The notes: generated by a model not told the origin, from the letters alone. Shown: positions 1 through 8,511, counted from the first letter of the stretch. The stretch is 64,000 nt of DNA from Planctomycetota bacterium (GCA_016197205.1 JACPWG010000144.1:86532-150531), one strand, 5' to 3'. Numbers and translations: made by a program.

Positions 1-1
1 C

Positions 2-1243
2 CTCCTCCCCGGCGCCCTCGACGTGCATACCCACCTCGACATGCCCTTCGGCGGGTCGTCCTCGTCGGACGACTTCGAGACCGGCACCCGCGCAGCCCTG
101 TTCGGCGGCACCACGACGGTCGTCGATTTCGCGATCCAGAAAAAAGGCGAGGCCCTGCGTCAAGGCCTCGACAACTGGCACGCGAAGGCGCAGTCGAAGG
201 CCTGCTCCGACTACAGCTTTCACCTGATCTGCACGGACCTCCCCGAGGAGGTCGTGGGCGAAATGGACAAGGTCGTCGACGAGGGCGTGACCAGCTTCAA
301 GCTCTTCATGGCCTACCCGGGCGTCCTCATGGTGGACGACTCCACGATCTACCGCGCCCTCCTCCGCGCCCGCGAAAACGGCGCCCTCGTCTGCATGCAC
401 GCGGAGAACGGCGGGGCGATCGACATCATGGTGAAACGCGCGGTCGCGCAGGGAAAGACCGAGCCGAAGTACCACGCGCTCACGCGCCCGCCCCAGATGG
501 AGGCCGAGGCGACGCATCGCGCCCTCGCCATGGCCGAAGTGGCCGGCGTCCCGCTCTACATCGTCCACCTCTCCGCCAACGAGGCGATGCAGGAGGTCCG
601 GCGCGCCCGCGACCGCGGCGTGCGGGCCTACGCCGAGACCTGTCCCCAGTACCTCTTTCTCTCCTACGAGAACTACCTCGAGCCGGGTTTCGAGGGGGCC
701 AAGTACGTGATGTCCCCGCCCCTTCGCCCCAAGGGGAACGAGGAGCATCTCTGGCGAGCGCTCGCCCTGGGCGACCTGCAGGCGGTCTCCACCGACCACT
801 GCCCCTTCAATTACAAAGGCCAGAAGGAGCTCGGCCTCGAGTCCTTCGCCAAGATCCCGAACGGCGCGCCCGGCATCGAGACGCGCCTCCTGCTTCTCTA
901 CAACGGCGGCGTCAACACCGGCCGCATCACGCTGAACCGCTTCGTCGAGCTGGTCTCCACCAACCCGGCGCGCATGTTCGGCCTTTACCCGCGCAAGGGC
1001 ACGCTCGTCCCGGGCGCCGACGCCGACGTCCTCATCTGGGATCCGAAAAAAGAACTGACCATCTCCGCGAGCACGCATCACATGCGGGTCGATTACAACC
1101 CGTACGAAGGGTGGAAGGTCGTGGGCGCGCCCAGCACCGTCCTCCTCCGGGGGAAGGTCATGGTCGAGGGGGGAGCTTGGCACGGAAAAGCGGGCGACGG
1201 GCGCTTCCTCAAGCGGTACCGCCCCGAGCTGAAGGCGCCGTAA
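2..1243 (+). CDS. hydA: Dihydropyrimidinase (D-hydantoinase), 5' end cut by window edge
   Basis: Cytosolic zinc amidohydrolase that opens 5,6-dihydrouracil/dihydrothymine to N-carbamoyl-beta-amino acids, the second step of reductive pyrimidine degradation. The frame is open to the first base and reads PGALDVHTHLDMPFGG, which in the family lies about 50 residues into the protein, so the N-terminus lies outside the window; the GTG at 23 is only an internal codon. Visible metal and active-site motifs are the HTH pair, the Lys that becomes carbamylated (SFKLFMAYPG), MHAENG, YIVHLSANEA and STDHCPF. The C-terminal strand LLRGKVMVEGG closes the composite domain. It lies 42 bp upstream of preT, with preA following, which fits one catabolic transcription unit. 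Confidence 0.93.
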   Translation, partial: LLPGALDVHTHLDMPFGGSSSSDDFETGTRAALFGGTTTVVDFAIQKKGEALRQGLDNWHAKAQSKACSDYSFHLICTDLPEEVVGEMDKVVDEGVTSFKLFMAYPGVLMVDDSTIYRALLRARENGALVCMHAENGGAIDIMVKRAVAQGKTEPKYHALTRPPQMEAEATHRALAMAEVAGVPLYIVHLSANEAMQEVRRARDRGVRAYAETCPQYLFLSYENYLEPGFEGAKYVMSPPLRPKGNEEHLWRALALGDLQAVSTDHCPFNYKGQKELGLESFAKIPNGAPGIETRLLLLYNGGVNTGRITLNRFVELVSTNPARMFGLYPRKGTLVPGADADVLIWDPKKELTISASTHHMRVDYNPYEGWKVVGAPSTVLLRGKVMVEGGAWHGKAGDGRFLKRYRPELKAP

Positions 1244-1285
1244 CGCGGCCACGACCCGATCCCACGCGCACGCACAGGAGGCTGC

Positions 1286-2701
1286 ATGCCGATCCGAAAC
1301 GTCGCCCACCGGCTCACCCCGGACCAGATCCAGAAGAACATGGCGGACATCGCCCCGGCCATGTCCGTCGAGGACGCCACGGCCGAGGCCTCCCGCTGCC
1401 TCTTCTGCTTCGACGCCCCCTGCACCCGCGCGTGCCCGACCCACATCAACGTCCCCGAGTTCATCAAGCGGCTCGCGACCCGGAACATCGTCGGCGCCGC
1501 CCGCACGATCCTCGACGCGAACATCCTCGGCGCCTCCTGCGCGCGCGCCTGCCCCACCGAGGTCCTCTGCGAAGGCGCCTGCGTCTACAACCTCGAAAAG
1601 GCGCCCCCGATCCAGATCGGCCGGCTCCAGCGCTACGCCACGGACCCGATCGTCATGACGGGCAAGCAGGTCCTCCCGCTCGCGCCGGACAACGGTAAGC
1701 GCGTCTCCGTCGTCGGCGCCGGCCCCGGCGGGCTCGCGGCGAGCGCCGAGCTGCGGCGCCTCGGCTACAAAGTGACCTGCTACGACGCGCAGGACAAGCC
1801 CGGCGGACTCAACACCTTCGGCATCGCCCCCTACAAGATGACCAACGAGGAGGCGCTCCTCGAAGCCGAGTACATCCGCAAGATGGGCGTGGAGTTCGTC
1901 CTCAAGGCGCGCGTCGGCACGGACGTCCCCCTCTCGCAGCTCGAAGCCCAGAGCGATGCGATCGTCCTCGCCGTCGGCCTCGGGGGCACCTCGAAGCTCG
2001 GCCTGTCGGGCGAGGAGCTGGACGGAGTGTGCGGCGCGACGGAGTTCATCGAGGAGGTGCGTCGCGACCCGACCCGGGTCGTCCTGGGCCGGCGCATCAT
2101 CGTCGTCGGCGCCGGCAACACCTCGATCGACGCCGCCACCGAGGCCAAGCGCCTCGGCGCGGAGACCGTCACCATCGTCTATCGCAGGTCCGAGAAGGAA
2201 AAGGGCTGCTACGACTACGAGTACAACCTCGCCAAGAAGGACGGCGTGGTCTTCCACTGGCTCGTGAACCCGGTCCGCGTCGTGGGCGTGGCGGGCGCGG
2301 TGAGCGCGCTCGAGTGCATCCGGATGCGGCTGGGCCCACCGGACGCGTCCGGCCGGCCGGCCCCCGAACCGATCGCAGGCTCGGAGTTCGCGCTTCCCTG
2401 CGACATGCTCATCAAGTCCACGGGGCAAGAGAAGCGGGTCGGCTTCTTCAAGGCGATCTCCGGCGTGGACGTGAAGGGCGGCCGCGTCGTCGTGAACGAG
2501 GGCTACCGGACCGGCAACCCGAAGTACTTCGCCGTGGGCGACTGCGTGAACGGCGGCAAGGAAGTCGTGAATGCCGCCGCGGAGGCGAAGAAGGCCGCGG
2601 CCGCGATCCACCGCGCCCTCTTCGGCCCGGCCGCCATCCCGGTCCCGCAACCGGGCCCGCGGCTCGCGAAACCCGCGGTGCACCCGCCGATGCCGTTTTG
2701 A
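1286..2701 (+). CDS. preT: Dihydropyrimidine dehydrogenase subunit PreT
   Basis: NAD(P)H-oxidising flavoprotein subunit that passes electrons to PreA for reduction of uracil/thymine to the dihydro form (or the reverse). 471 aa. The N-terminal GltD-like Fe-S region (residues ~25-110) shows CLFCFDAPCTRACP and CARACPTEVLCEGAC. The FAD-binding motif VVGAGPGGLAA is near residue 140 and a second nucleotide fold, IIVVGAGNTSID, near 275. The C-terminal FAVGDCVNGGKEVVNA matches the FAD-contacting end of the family. Start ATG has an AGGAGG 5-6 bases upstream. The tail ends in a short Pro-rich stretch. The stop codon touches an AT-rich inverted repeat that separates it from preA. Confidence 0.93.
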   Translation: MPIRNVAHRLTPDQIQKNMADIAPAMSVEDATAEASRCLFCFDAPCTRACPTHINVPEFIKRLATRNIVGAARTILDANILGASCARACPTEVLCEGACVYNLEKAPPIQIGRLQRYATDPIVMTGKQVLPLAPDNGKRVSVVGAGPGGLAASAELRRLGYKVTCYDAQDKPGGLNTFGIAPYKMTNEEALLEAEYIRKMGVEFVLKARVGTDVPLSQLEAQSDAIVLAVGLGGTSKLGLSGEELDGVCGATEFIEEVRRDPTRVVLGRRIIVVGAGNTSIDAATEAKRLGAETVTIVYRRSEKEKGCYDYEYNLAKKDGVVFHWLVNPVRVVGVAGAVSALECIRMRLGPPDASGRPAPEPIAGSEFALPCDMLIKSTGQEKRVGFFKAISGVDVKGGRVVVNEGYRTGNPKYFAVGDCVNGGKEVVNAAAEAKKAAAAIHRALFGPAAIPVPQPGPRLAKPAVHPPMPF

Positions 2702-2702
2702 A

Positions 2703-2926
2703 GAATTGAGATTTGAGAATTCAGAATTGAGATTTTTCGCGACGCTTTCGGGTGTCGTGGAACACAAGCGCATTGCCGGCGCCGCCGGCGCATTGAGATT
2801 CTCGCGGCTTTCCGATCCGGGCCGCCTCGCGAGCGTGGGACGCAATCGTTAGACAGTCTCCCGCCCGGTCAGCCAGTCGTCGCTTCGCTGCCCAATTCTC
2901 GATTCTCAAATCCTAAATCTCAAATC
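2703..2926. repeat. AT-rich inverted word repeat between preT and preA
   Basis: Left arm 2703-2736 is built from reiterated GAATTGAGATTT/GAGAATTC-like words; the right arm 2892-2926 carries their complements (AATTCTCGATTCTCAAAT, CTAAATCTCAAAT). About 155 bp of GC-rich sequence lies between the arms. The arms are far more AT-rich than anything around them. Function unknown; they could fold as a stem in the preT-preA mRNA. Same architecture as the junctions at 21002, 23804 and 32448. Confidence 0.7.
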
Positions 2927-2942
2927 CCTCCTGGGGGTCTCC

Positions 2943-4247
2943 ATGGTCGACCTCACCTCCAACCTCGCTGGAATCAAGTCCCCGAACCCGTTCTGGCTCG
3001 CGTCCGCGCCGCCCACGAACAGCGCCTACCAGGTCATGAAGGCGTTCGACCTCGGGTGGGGAGGCGCGGTCTGGAAGACGATCGGCGAGCCGATCGTGAA
3101 CGTCTCCTCCCGCTACTCGTCGGTCAACTACAAAAACTTCCGGATGATGGGCCTGAACAACATCGAGCTGATCACCGACCGGCCGCTCGAGGAGAACCTC
3201 CATGAGCTGCGCGAGGTGAAGAGGTACTACCCCGACCGGGCGCTCATCGCAAGCCTGATGGTCGAGTCGACCCGTGAGGCGTGGCACACGGTCGTCAAGC
3301 AGGTCGAGGACTGCGGCGTCGACGGGCTCGAGTTGAACTTCGGGTGTCCGCACGGCATGTCCGAGCGAGGCATGGGCGCCGCCGTCGGCCAGGTCCCGGA
3401 GTACACCTGCCAGATCGTCGAGTGGGTCAAGCAGGTCGCGCGGACGCCGGTCATCGTGAAGCTCACGCCGAACATCTCCAACATCACGTATCCCGCGATG
3501 GCGGCCCAGGGCGCGGGCTGCGACGCGATCTCGCTCATCAACACCATCAACTCCATCACCGGGATCGACCTGGACACCTTCGAGCCCCGCCCGAAGGTGC
3601 GCGGCAAATCGAGCCACGGTGGCTATTGCGGCCCGGCGGTCAAGCCGATCGCCCTGAACCTGCTCGCGACGTTGACGACGAATCCGAAATTCAATCGCCC
3701 GGTCTCGGGGATCGGGGGCATCGAGAACTGGCAGGACGCGGTCGAGTTCCTGCTGCTCGGCGCGACGAACGTCCAGGTCTGCACGGCGGTGATGCACTAC
3801 GGGTTCCGGATCATCGACGAGCTGACCGCGGGTCTGACCGCGTGGATGGAGCAGAAGGGCTTCCGGACCCTCGACGATTTCCGCGGCAAATCCGTCCCGC
3901 GCATCGTGGACTGGGGGGACCTCGACCTCAACTACAAGATCATCGCGAAGATCGACCCGAAGAAGTGCATCGGGTGCCAGCTCTGCTACATCGCGTGCGA
4001 GGACGGCGCGCACCAGTCGATCGCGCTCAACCCGGACCCGAACGTGCGTGTCCCGGTCGTCCTGAACGACGTTTGCGTCGGCTGCAACCTGTGCAGCCTT
4101 GTCTGCCCGGTGGACGGCTGCATCACGATGACCGAGGTGGACAACAAGAAGCCGCAGACCTCCTGGCGTCAATGGCAGGCGAAGCTCGCCGCCTCCAAGG
4201 GCGCCGCGGTGGCCGCCCCCGCGCACGGGTCCCACAACGCGCCCTGA
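2943..4247 (+). CDS. preA: Dihydropyrimidine dehydrogenase catalytic subunit PreA
   Basis: FMN/Fe-S subunit that reduces uracil or thymine; partner of PreT. 434 aa. Residues ~1-310 form a dihydroorotate-dehydrogenase-like barrel starting DLTSNLAGIKSPNPFWLASA; the active-site Cys lies in LNFGCPHGMSERGMGAAVGQ (about residue 135). The C-terminus has two 4Fe-4S ferredoxin motifs, CIGCQLCYIAC (~340) and CVGCNLCSLVCPVDGC (~380). A G-rich run (CTGGGGGTCTCC) precedes ATG 2943. The gene is separated from preT by 241 bp filled with a repeat, so whether the two are cotranscribed is not certain from sequence. Confidence 0.94.
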   Translation: MVDLTSNLAGIKSPNPFWLASAPPTNSAYQVMKAFDLGWGGAVWKTIGEPIVNVSSRYSSVNYKNFRMMGLNNIELITDRPLEENLHELREVKRYYPDRALIASLMVESTREAWHTVVKQVEDCGVDGLELNFGCPHGMSERGMGAAVGQVPEYTCQIVEWVKQVARTPVIVKLTPNISNITYPAMAAQGAGCDAISLINTINSITGIDLDTFEPRPKVRGKSSHGGYCGPAVKPIALNLLATLTTNPKFNRPVSGIGGIENWQDAVEFLLLGATNVQVCTAVMHYGFRIIDELTAGLTAWMEQKGFRTLDDFRGKSVPRIVDWGDLDLNYKIIAKIDPKKCIGCQLCYIACEDGAHQSIALNPDPNVRVPVVLNDVCVGCNLCSLVCPVDGCITMTEVDNKKPQTSWRQWQAKLAASKGAAVAAPAHGSHNAP

Positions 4248-4287
4248 GGTCCCGAGCAAGAATGATTGCGCATGCTCGGTCCTCACG

Positions 4288-4330
4288 GCTCCTGGGGGCG
4301 CGGGCGTCCCCGCCCGCGCGAGTGGCCACC
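4288..4330. repeat. GC-rich hairpin, family CCTGGGGGCGCGGGC
   Basis: Short hairpin (CTCCTGGGGGCGCGGGCG, CGCCCGCGCGAG) downstream of preA. The same words recur at 12880-12957, 48562-48603 and, inverted, 48739-48764. A dispersed intergenic hairpin; it lacks a T-run, so it is not a typical terminator. Confidence 0.55.
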
Positions 4331-4481
4331 ACCGCGTTCGTTGAGAAGACGCTCTTCATCCGCCGGTGCGCTCAATCCGGCCAGGGCGTGTGAAATCATT
4401 TCCGCGCCGGCCAGGAGCCGCGGATCGCGCGCAGCCCATTTCCGCCTCCCGTCGCGGCTCGCACAAGGGGGATGGACCTTC

Positions 4482-6710
4482 GTGGCAACCCGACGTACCG
4501 CGGGCCGTCGCCTCCGCCGCCCCGACGCGGAATCGATCGTTCGGGGGACCGCCGGCCCCGCCGCGGACCTCCCCCCGCCCGGCTGCCTCTTTGGGCGCAT
4601 CCTCCGCTCCCCGCACGCGCACGCGCGCCTTCTCCGCATCGATCTCGATGCGGCCCGCCGTCTGCCCGGGGTCCACGCCGTGCTCGCCGCCGCGGACATT
4701 CCTGGTAAGAACCTGCTCCAGCTCCTGCGCGAGGACCAGCCCTGCTTGGCCCAGGAGGTGGCGCGGCACGCGGGCGAGCCGGTCGCCATCGTCGCGGCCG
4801 AAACCGCCGCCCAGGCCGACGCGGCGCTCCGGGCCATCGAGATCGAATACGAACCCCTCCCCGAGCCTCCTGCGGCGATCGAAGGCAACGCGGGGGCCGA
4901 CGAGCGGCAGTTCGAGCTCGGACGGACCGAGGAGCTCTGGTCGCGATGCGACCTGGTAGTGCGCGAGACCTACGTCTCCCCTTGCAGCAGCCATGCGGCC
5001 GTCGAACCGCTGTCCGTGCTCGCGTGTCCCGGCGGCGACGACCGGTCCGGGGCCGCCGCCGGCATCGAGCTGCGAGCGTCGACCACGCGCCCTTCGCTGG
5101 TGCGCCGCGCGGTCGCTCGAGTCCTCGGCATCTCCCCCGCCGCATGTCGCGTCTCGACTCCGCCGGCGGGCTGCGGCGGCGACCGCGACGCGGCCCTTCT
5201 CCCGGTGGCGGCGCTCGCGGCCCTCGCCGCCCTGCGCACGGGGCGCGCGGTCCAGTGCGTCGAGCGCGCGAGCGCCGTCGGCTGCGGCCGGCACGCGCAC
5301 CGGATCGAAATTCGCAGCGGCTGCGCCCGGGACGGCGTGCTGGTCTGCGCGGAAATCCAACTCACCCTCGGAGCGGGCGCCTACGCGGGCCTTTCCCCCC
5401 GCGCCCTGCACGCGGCCCTCTTGAGCGCGGCAGGTCCGTATCGTTGGCAGGGCCTTCGCATCGCGGCGTCTCTCTCACGCACCCACACGCCGCCGTGTCC
5501 GGGCGGCGCCGCCGACGGCGAGGCCGTGGCCGCATTCGCCGTCGAAAGCCAGCTCGACCTCATGGCCGCCCGCCTGGGCCTCAACCCGATCGAGGTTCGG
5601 CGTCGCAATCTGCCACGCGCGGACGGCCAGGCTCCTCCCTGCGCGGGCGCAACCGGCGAAGCGACGGGCTTCGAGGCGGCGCTCCAGCGCGCCGAGCAGA
5701 CCTCGGAGTGGAGAAGCAAGCGGCTCGAGTTCAAGCGATCGCGCGGCATCCTCCGACACGGCATCGGGCTCGCCCTCTCGGGCGCCGCGGTCGGACTCCC
5801 CACGCCCGGGGAGCCGGCGCCGGGCGCCGAAGCCGATGTCGTGGTCCACGCGGAGGGCTCGGTCACGATCCGGCTCGAGGCCCTTTGCGAAGGAAGCTCC
5901 GGCCCGCCCCTCCTCGCTCGCATCGCGGCAGACGCGCTCGGCTGTCCCTCCTCCGCGATCCGGTCGATCGAGCCCCGACCGGCCCCGCCCGGGGCCGCGG
6001 CTTGCCCCTACCCGATCGGCGACTTTTTTTTGGCCGGACACGCCGTGCTCGACGCCTGCGGAAAGCTGCGCGGCGCGATGGACCAGGCCGGCGTGGATCG
6101 GGAGCGACCCTGGACCGACCAGGCGCGCGACGCCTCCGCGCGCGGGGTCGGCCTCACGGCCCGGGGGACCTTCGCCGTCCCGACGGCCGCGTCCGATCCG
6201 GCAAAGGGTCCGGGGGCTCCGCCCGCGGCGATCGTCCCCGGCGCGACCGTGGCCGAGGTCGAGGTCGACACGGAGACCGGCGAGATCGAAGTCACGCGCA
6301 TCTGGAGCGCCCACGGCGTCGGCCACCCGCTCCTGCCCTCGGTGCTCGGGCAGGAGCTCGAAGGTCGGCTTCGCCGTGAGCTGGGAGAGGCCTTCCGAGC
6401 GGACTCGCGACCCGCGCTCTCGCTCCCGGCGCCGGAGCATCTGCCGCTGATCGTTTCCATCCTCACGGAGTCCGCCACGCGCTCCGGACCCGCGGGGACC
6501 CAGGGCCTCCCCTCGGGCGCGGCCGCGGGCCTCGCGCCCGCGATCGCGAATGCGATTTTCGACGCGTGCGGCGTCCGCCTCACCACCCTCCCCTTCGTGC
6601 CGGAACGGTGCTGGAAGGAGCTCGAGCGCGGGACTCGAAGCCGGCAGGCAGGCCAACAGGATACGGTCGTCCTGCCGATCGGTGAGAGGCGCCCTTCGCC
6701 GAAGCCCTAA
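4482..6710 (+). CDS. Xanthine-dehydrogenase-family large subunit homologue with degenerate cofactor motifs
   Basis: 742 aa, the right length and colinear with molybdopterin-binding subunits of the xanthine oxidase family (LFGRILRSPHAHAR near residue 37; MAARLGLNPIEVRRRNL near 360; APAIANAIFDACGVRLTTLP near 690). The cofactor-binding motifs have all changed. GGGFGGK is replaced by PAGCGGD (~225), FRGFGxPQ by CPGGAADGE (~340), the GQGxxT loop by CEGSSGPP (~468), and the GVGE loop with the catalytic Glu by TQGLPSG (~672). I infer a pseudoenzyme or a scaffold with altered activity, not a normal hydroxylase. GTG 4482 was chosen because AAGGGGGA lies just upstream and homology begins there; the frame stays open to 4266. 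The stop codon abuts a 164-bp palindromic repeat. Confidence 0.75.
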   Translation: MATRRTAGRRLRRPDAESIVRGTAGPAADLPPPGCLFGRILRSPHAHARLLRIDLDAARRLPGVHAVLAAADIPGKNLLQLLREDQPCLAQEVARHAGEPVAIVAAETAAQADAALRAIEIEYEPLPEPPAAIEGNAGADERQFELGRTEELWSRCDLVVRETYVSPCSSHAAVEPLSVLACPGGDDRSGAAAGIELRASTTRPSLVRRAVARVLGISPAACRVSTPPAGCGGDRDAALLPVAALAALAALRTGRAVQCVERASAVGCGRHAHRIEIRSGCARDGVLVCAEIQLTLGAGAYAGLSPRALHAALLSAAGPYRWQGLRIAASLSRTHTPPCPGGAADGEAVAAFAVESQLDLMAARLGLNPIEVRRRNLPRADGQAPPCAGATGEATGFEAALQRAEQTSEWRSKRLEFKRSRGILRHGIGLALSGAAVGLPTPGEPAPGAEADVVVHAEGSVTIRLEALCEGSSGPPLLARIAADALGCPSSAIRSIEPRPAPPGAAACPYPIGDFFLAGHAVLDACGKLRGAMDQAGVDRERPWTDQARDASARGVGLTARGTFAVPTAASDPAKGPGAPPAAIVPGATVAEVEVDTETGEIEVTRIWSAHGVGHPLLPSVLGQELEGRLRRELGEAFRADSRPALSLPAPEHLPLIVSILTESATRSGPAGTQGLPSGAAAGLAPAIANAIFDACGVRLTTLPFVPERCWKELERGTRSRQAGQQDTVVLPIGERRPSPKP

Positions 6711-6874
6711 GTACCGCCCCACAGAATTGGGTGACCAATTTCCTCGGCGATTTCGGCCGCCTGCTTCGTTGCGCTCGCTCGACGTAGTTCTCCGTTACTA
6801 CGCCTCGCTCGCGCGCCTCGCGGGCGGCCGAACTTGCCGTCGGCCATTGGTCACCCACTTCCGTGGAGCGGTAC
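6711..6874 (+). repeat. 164-bp nested palindromic repeat, copy 1
   Basis: Begins GTACCGCCCCAC and ends GTGGAGCGGTAC. The outer inverted arms are about 29 bp with a few mismatches and end in GGGTGACCAAT. A middle perfect stem, TTCGGCCGCC (6752-6761) with GGCGGCCGAA (6823-6832), and an apical stem, CGTAGT (6783) with ACTACG (6797), nest inside, so the whole unit can form one long hairpin. Copies at 57068-57231 (same orientation) and from 63860 (opposite orientation). It has no coding capacity and resembles a MITE or large REP-type element. It sits exactly at the stop of the preceding gene and splits the large-subunit gene from its Fe-S partner. Confidence 0.9.
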
Positions 6875-6953
6875 CGAGGAGTGTTCGCGGAATCGGCCAG
6901 GCTCGATTGGCCCATGATCCGAGTGCGGTCACGGTCTTCGAAGGCCGACATCT

Positions 6954-6980
6954 CCGTTCGTAGTTCCGCCTTCAGGCGGC
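6954..6980 (+). repeat. Short hairpin repeat containing GTAGTTCCGCCTTCAGGCGG
   Basis: The core CCGCCTTCAGGCGG is self-complementary. The same word, with its CGTTC prefix, recurs at 48699-48726. A dispersed intergenic element of unknown role. Confidence 0.55.
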
Positions 6981-7031
6981 GCGTCGGGCGGCATGGCTCT
7001 GGACCGCGGGGCCATCATCGGAGCGTGCGCG

Positions 7032-7637
7032 ATGGCGCGTCGCAAGCGATCAACCCGAAAAAAGGTCGTCCCCCCGAAGCGGGCCCCCGGCCGGAAGGTC
7101 CGCCCCGCCCCGCCCCCTCTCCCCAAGCCCGCCGGCCGCGTGCGCTGCGTCGTCAACGGAAAGCCCGTGGACGAGGCCTGCGACTCCGCCACGCGACTCC
7201 TGGCTTTCCTCCGCGAGCGACTCGGCCTCGGCTCCGTGCGCGAGGGTTGCGCACGCGGCGAGTGCGGGGCCTGCACCGTGCTCGTGGACGGCCGGGTCGT
7301 CCCCGCGTGCCTCATGCTCGCCTGCCAGGCGAACGGGACCGAGATCACGACGGTCGAGGGGCTCGCGGAGGCCGAGCGTCTCCACGTCGTGCAGACAAGC
7401 CTGCTCGACGAGTCGGAGTCTTCCTGCGGCTTCTGCGTGCCCGGCCTCCTGCTCTCCGCGAAGGCCCTCGTAGACGGCAACCCGAGTCCCTCGTCCGAGG
7501 AAATCCGCCTCCAACTCGCGGGCCACCTTTGCCCCACGACGAGCTGCGCGGCCGTCGAGCGGGCGGTGCTTCGCGCCACGAGGGACGTGTATGGCCACGC
7601 GGGGGACACGCGCTGGTCGCACCGCCAACGGAAGTGA
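7032..7637 (+). CDS. Xanthine-dehydrogenase-family 2Fe-2S subunit homologue with altered second cluster motif
   Basis: 201 aa. Residues ~38-190 match the small iron-sulfur subunit of molybdenum hydroxylases. The plant-type first cluster is intact (EGCARGECGACT, then the distal Cys in PACL, ~70-97). The second cluster has CGFC (~132), but the usual CRCTGY is replaced by CPTTSC (~167-172), so the final two Cys are four residues apart instead of one. The N-terminus carries a ~37-residue Lys/Arg/Pro-rich extension absent from the complete paralogue at 33438-33944. ATG 7032 is chosen; ATG 6993 is also in frame. The gene stops 4 bp before the FAD-subunit start. Electron transfer through cluster II is doubtful. 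Confidence 0.8.
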   Translation: MARRKRSTRKKVVPPKRAPGRKVRPAPPPLPKPAGRVRCVVNGKPVDEACDSATRLLAFLRERLGLGSVREGCARGECGACTVLVDGRVVPACLMLACQANGTEITTVEGLAEAERLHVVQTSLLDESESSCGFCVPGLLLSAKALVDGNPSPSSEEIRLQLAGHLCPTTSCAAVERAVLRATRDVYGHAGDTRWSHRQRK

Positions 7638-7641
7638 GCCG

Positions 7642-8511
7642 ATGATCCAGGTGTACCGACCGGAGACCCTCGCCGAGCTGTTCGAGCTGCTCGCCCGACT
7701 CGAGGGGGAGCGCCGCTGCCTCGCCGGCGGCACCGACCTCCTCGTCCAGGCCCAGGACGCCCCTCCGGCGGCCGCGTCCTGGCTCGACGTCTCCGCGGTC
7801 CCTGAGCTGCGCGGCATCTCCAAGGAGAAGGACCGGGTCCGCATCGGGAGCGCCACGACCTTCGCGGACTGCGCGGAGTCGCCGCTCGTGCAGGGGTACG
7901 CCCCCGCGCTTGCCCAGGCCTGCGGCCGCGTCGCCAGTCCCCAGGTCCGCAACCGGGCGACCCTCGGCGGCAACATCGCCGGCGCGGCGCCCGACGCGGA
8001 CGCCGTCCCCGCCCTCCTCTCCCTCGATGCCAGGGTGCTGCTCGGCTCCGAACGCGGCAGCCGCTCCATCGCCCTCGGGCGCTTCTACCCGCGCCCCTGC
8101 CGGACCGTCCTCCGCGCCGACGAAGTCATCCTCGGCTTCTCCGTGCCCGCGAAGAAGCACCTGCGGGGCGCGTTTCTCCGAAGGGGCCCCCGGCACGTCC
8201 CCGGCCGCTCCACCCTCTCCCTCGCGGTCTCCGCGGTGCTCCGCGAAGGCGCCTTCATCGAGTTGGGGATCGCCGTCGGGGCGGCGACCCCGCGGCCGGT
8301 CCGCGCCCCGCTCACCGAGGCGCTCCTCCTCCAGCGCCCCTGGGGCGCGGAAACGCTGGCCGCCGCGCTCGAGACCCTCCAGTCCGAGCTCCCCTTCACC
8401 GATGCTCCCGGCGCGTCCGCCGCCTATCGCTCCCACCTCGCCGGCGTCTTCCTGAAGCGGGCACTGGCCGAGATCGGGATGGGGACGGAGAGCGCCTTCG
8501 GGCCGGAGTAG
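7642..8511 (+). CDS. Xanthine-dehydrogenase-family FAD-binding subunit
   Basis: 289 aa, medium subunit of a molybdenum-hydroxylase-like complex. FAD-pyrophosphate motif AGGTDLLVQ (~residue 30) and the second flavin motif RNRATLGGNIAGAAPDADAVP (~105-125) are both intact, unlike the cofactor motifs of its two partner subunits. The C-terminal CODH flavoprotein-type domain follows (~170-280). It starts 4 bp after the 2Fe-2S gene, so the two are surely co-translated. It may pass electrons for a divergent or inactive large subunit; substrate unknown. Confidence 0.85.
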   Translation: MIQVYRPETLAELFELLARLEGERRCLAGGTDLLVQAQDAPPAAASWLDVSAVPELRGISKEKDRVRIGSATTFADCAESPLVQGYAPALAQACGRVASPQVRNRATLGGNIAGAAPDADAVPALLSLDARVLLGSERGSRSIALGRFYPRPCRTVLRADEVILGFSVPAKKHLRGAFLRRGPRHVPGRSTLSLAVSAVLREGAFIELGIAVGAATPRPVRAPLTEALLLQRPWGAETLAAALETLQSELPFTDAPGASAAYRSHLAGVFLKRALAEIGMGTESAFGPE

